Assembly (NCBI GenBank): GCA_946887065.1
Contig: CAMPKL010000261.1
Coordinates: 1 to 5,852, forward strand
Reading direction: 5' to 3'
From: an uncultured Bryobacterales bacterium
GTDB taxonomy: Bacteria > Acidobacteriota > Terriglobia > Bryobacterales > UBA6623
DNA length: 5,852 nt
The number at the start of each line of letters is the position of its first letter. Positions within the stretch are counted from its first letter, which is position 1. Below are positions 4,732 through 5,852 of the stretch, piece after piece. The position numbers and the translations under genes were made by a program. The notes below the pieces were generated by a model. That model made no database searches. It saw only the letters and a list, made by a program, of their open reading frames with translations, and had not been told where the DNA came from.

Positions 4732-5852
4732 ATGTCATTCCGGTTTTTCATTGACCGGCCGATATTCTCGGCTGTGATCTCGATCGTCGTCACGGTGGTG
4801 GGCGCGGTAGCGCTGCTGCGGCTGCCGGTCGATCGTTATCCCAAAATCACGCCCCCGACCGTGCAAGTCGTGGCGAACTACATCGGCGCGAGCGCCGAAG
4901 TCGTCGAGGAGACTGTGGCGACGCCGATCGAGCAGCAGCTCAACGGCGTCGAGAACCTGTTGTATTACGACTCGACGAGCACGAACGACGGACAAATGGT
5001 GCTAACGGCGACGTTCCAGACGGGCACGGATCTGGACATCGCGGCAGTGCAGGTGCAGAACGCCGTGGCGCGGGCCGAGCCGCAGTTGCCGGAAGAGGTC
5101 GTCCGGTCGGGTCTCACCATCGCCAAGCAGTCGACGAGTTTGCTGATGGTCGTCGCCATCACTTCGCCGGACACTGTTTACGACCAGTTGTTCCTGAGCA
5201 ACTACGCCAAGATCAACGTGCGCGACCCGCTGGCGCGGCTGAACGGCGTGGGCGGCGTGCAGATTCCCGGCGAACGCGAGTACGGCATGCGGTTCTGGCT
5301 GCGTCCGGACGTGTTGTACCAGATGGGGCTCACAGCGTCGGACGTGACGCAGGCGATTCGGGAGCAGAACCGGCAAGCGGCGGCGGGCCGCATCGGGCAG
5401 GCGCCGAGTCCGGCCGATCAGCAGATCGAGTACACAGTCAACGCCGAGGGACGGCTGGCGAACCCGGAAGAGTTCGGAGACATCATCGTCTCGGCGCGAG
5501 AGGACGGCTCGTTGGTGCGGATGAGCGATGTGGCGCGCGTGGAGCTAGGGGCGTTCAACTATGCGACGTTCACGCGCCTGAACGGGCAAGAGACGGCCAA
5601 CCTGATTATTTTCCAGTTGCCGGGATCGAATGCGATCGAGACGGCTGCGGCCGTGCGGCAGGAGATGCAGGTGCTGGCGGAGACATTCCCGTCCGGCATC
5701 GACTACAACATCGCCTACGACGCGACGCGGTTCATCGATACCTCTATCAGAGAGGTCTCGAAGACGCTGCTCGAAGCGGTGTTGCTGGTGACGCTGGTCG
5801 TGTTCATCTTCTTGCAGAGCTGGAGGGCGACGCTGATCCCGTTGCTGACGAT
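4732..5852 (+). CDS. HAE1-family RND efflux permease, N-terminal part (AcrB/MexB-like; cut by window edge)
   Basis: This is a proton-driven inner-membrane pump subunit, expected to work as a trimer with the upstream adaptor and a TolC-like channel. The frame is open from ATG 4732 to the right edge (373 codons, about one third of the usual 1,030-1,060). The start MSFRFFIDRPIFSAVI is the classic HAE1 N-terminus; transmembrane helix 1 spans about 9-29 and LPVDRYPKITPP follows. By comparison with AcrB, 38-134 is PN1, 135-179 plus 273-332 is PN2, and 180-272 is the docking subdomain. Supporting motifs are EQQLNGVENL (67-76), VQVQNAVARA (106-115), NGVGGVQIPG (171-180) and EEFGDIIV (246-253). Transmembrane helix 2 begins near 341 and LQSWRATLIP (361-370) matches the LQNFRATLIP of AcrB. 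The proton-relay residues of helices 4 and 10 lie outside the window, so activity cannot be judged. No frameshift or stop is seen. Confidence 0.97.
   Translation, partial: MSFRFFIDRPIFSAVISIVVTVVGAVALLRLPVDRYPKITPPTVQVVANYIGASAEVVEETVATPIEQQLNGVENLLYYDSTSTNDGQMVLTATFQTGTDLDIAAVQVQNAVARAEPQLPEEVVRSGLTIAKQSTSLLMVVAITSPDTVYDQLFLSNYAKINVRDPLARLNGVGGVQIPGEREYGMRFWLRPDVLYQMGLTASDVTQAIREQNRQAAAGRIGQAPSPADQQIEYTVNAEGRLANPEEFGDIIVSAREDGSLVRMSDVARVELGAFNYATFTRLNGQETANLIIFQLPGSNAIETAAAVRQEMQVLAETFPSGIDYNIAYDATRFIDTSIREVSKTLLEAVLLVTLVVFIFLQSWRATLIPLLT

Noticed and set aside
1..5852. Search for CRISPR arrays, tRNA or rRNA genes, insertion-sequence ends and long repeats
   Set aside because: No regularly spaced repeats, cloverleaf-like segments, transposase motifs or terminal inverted repeats were noticed by eye; nearly all of the window is taken up by six ordinary protein genes.

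Overview
The window shows the edges of two accessory loci in a GC-rich, Gram-negative-type bacterium. The diderm inference rests on a lipoprotein membrane-fusion adaptor followed by an HAE1-type RND pump. The gene set (a CheW with a C-terminal helix, a CheR with TPRs, an Rcp1-like response regulator, an AefR-like TetR) would suit an Acidobacteriota-like or similar environmental lineage. That placement is an impression and was not tested.

Left locus, minus strand: cheW (1325-1873) overlaps by ATGA with cheR (starting at 1328 and running off the left edge, 442 codons visible). CheR carries a methyltransferase domain, a Pro/Ala-rich linker and C-terminal TPRs. This is the layout of alternative (Wsp/Frz-like) chemosensory arrays rather than the core flagellar set. 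The receptor, CheA and CheB are predicted beyond the left edge. A 195-base gap with no convincing promoter separates cheW from a divergent plus-strand single-domain response regulator (2069-2551). That gene has an excellent Shine-Dalgarno in front of a TTG start, and it converges on the next gene with a 31-base gap.

Right locus: a TetR-family repressor with an AefR-like C-terminal half (2583-3260, minus) is divergent from an efflux operon. The operon holds a lipoprotein periplasmic adaptor (3432-4712) and an AcrB/MexB-like RND permease (4732 to the right edge, 373 codons visible), 19 bases apart. No outer-membrane channel is in view.

The most informative DNA is the 171-base tetR/adaptor intergenic region. 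It holds two copies of TACAC-N6-GTTTACTT exactly 40 bases apart. The first lies within a near-perfect palindrome, AAAGTACAC-N6-GTTTACTTT. The copies sit on the -35 and around the -10/start region of a plausible efflux promoter, and the repressor's own promoter probably overlaps the same bases. Downstream, the efflux leader can form two stem-loops, the second ending just before the adaptor's ribosome binding site. The likely logic is that the repressor controls both itself and the pump until a ligand releases it. I see no evidence for an entirely new system; the novelty is in the regulatory DNA and in a lengthened adaptor hairpin.
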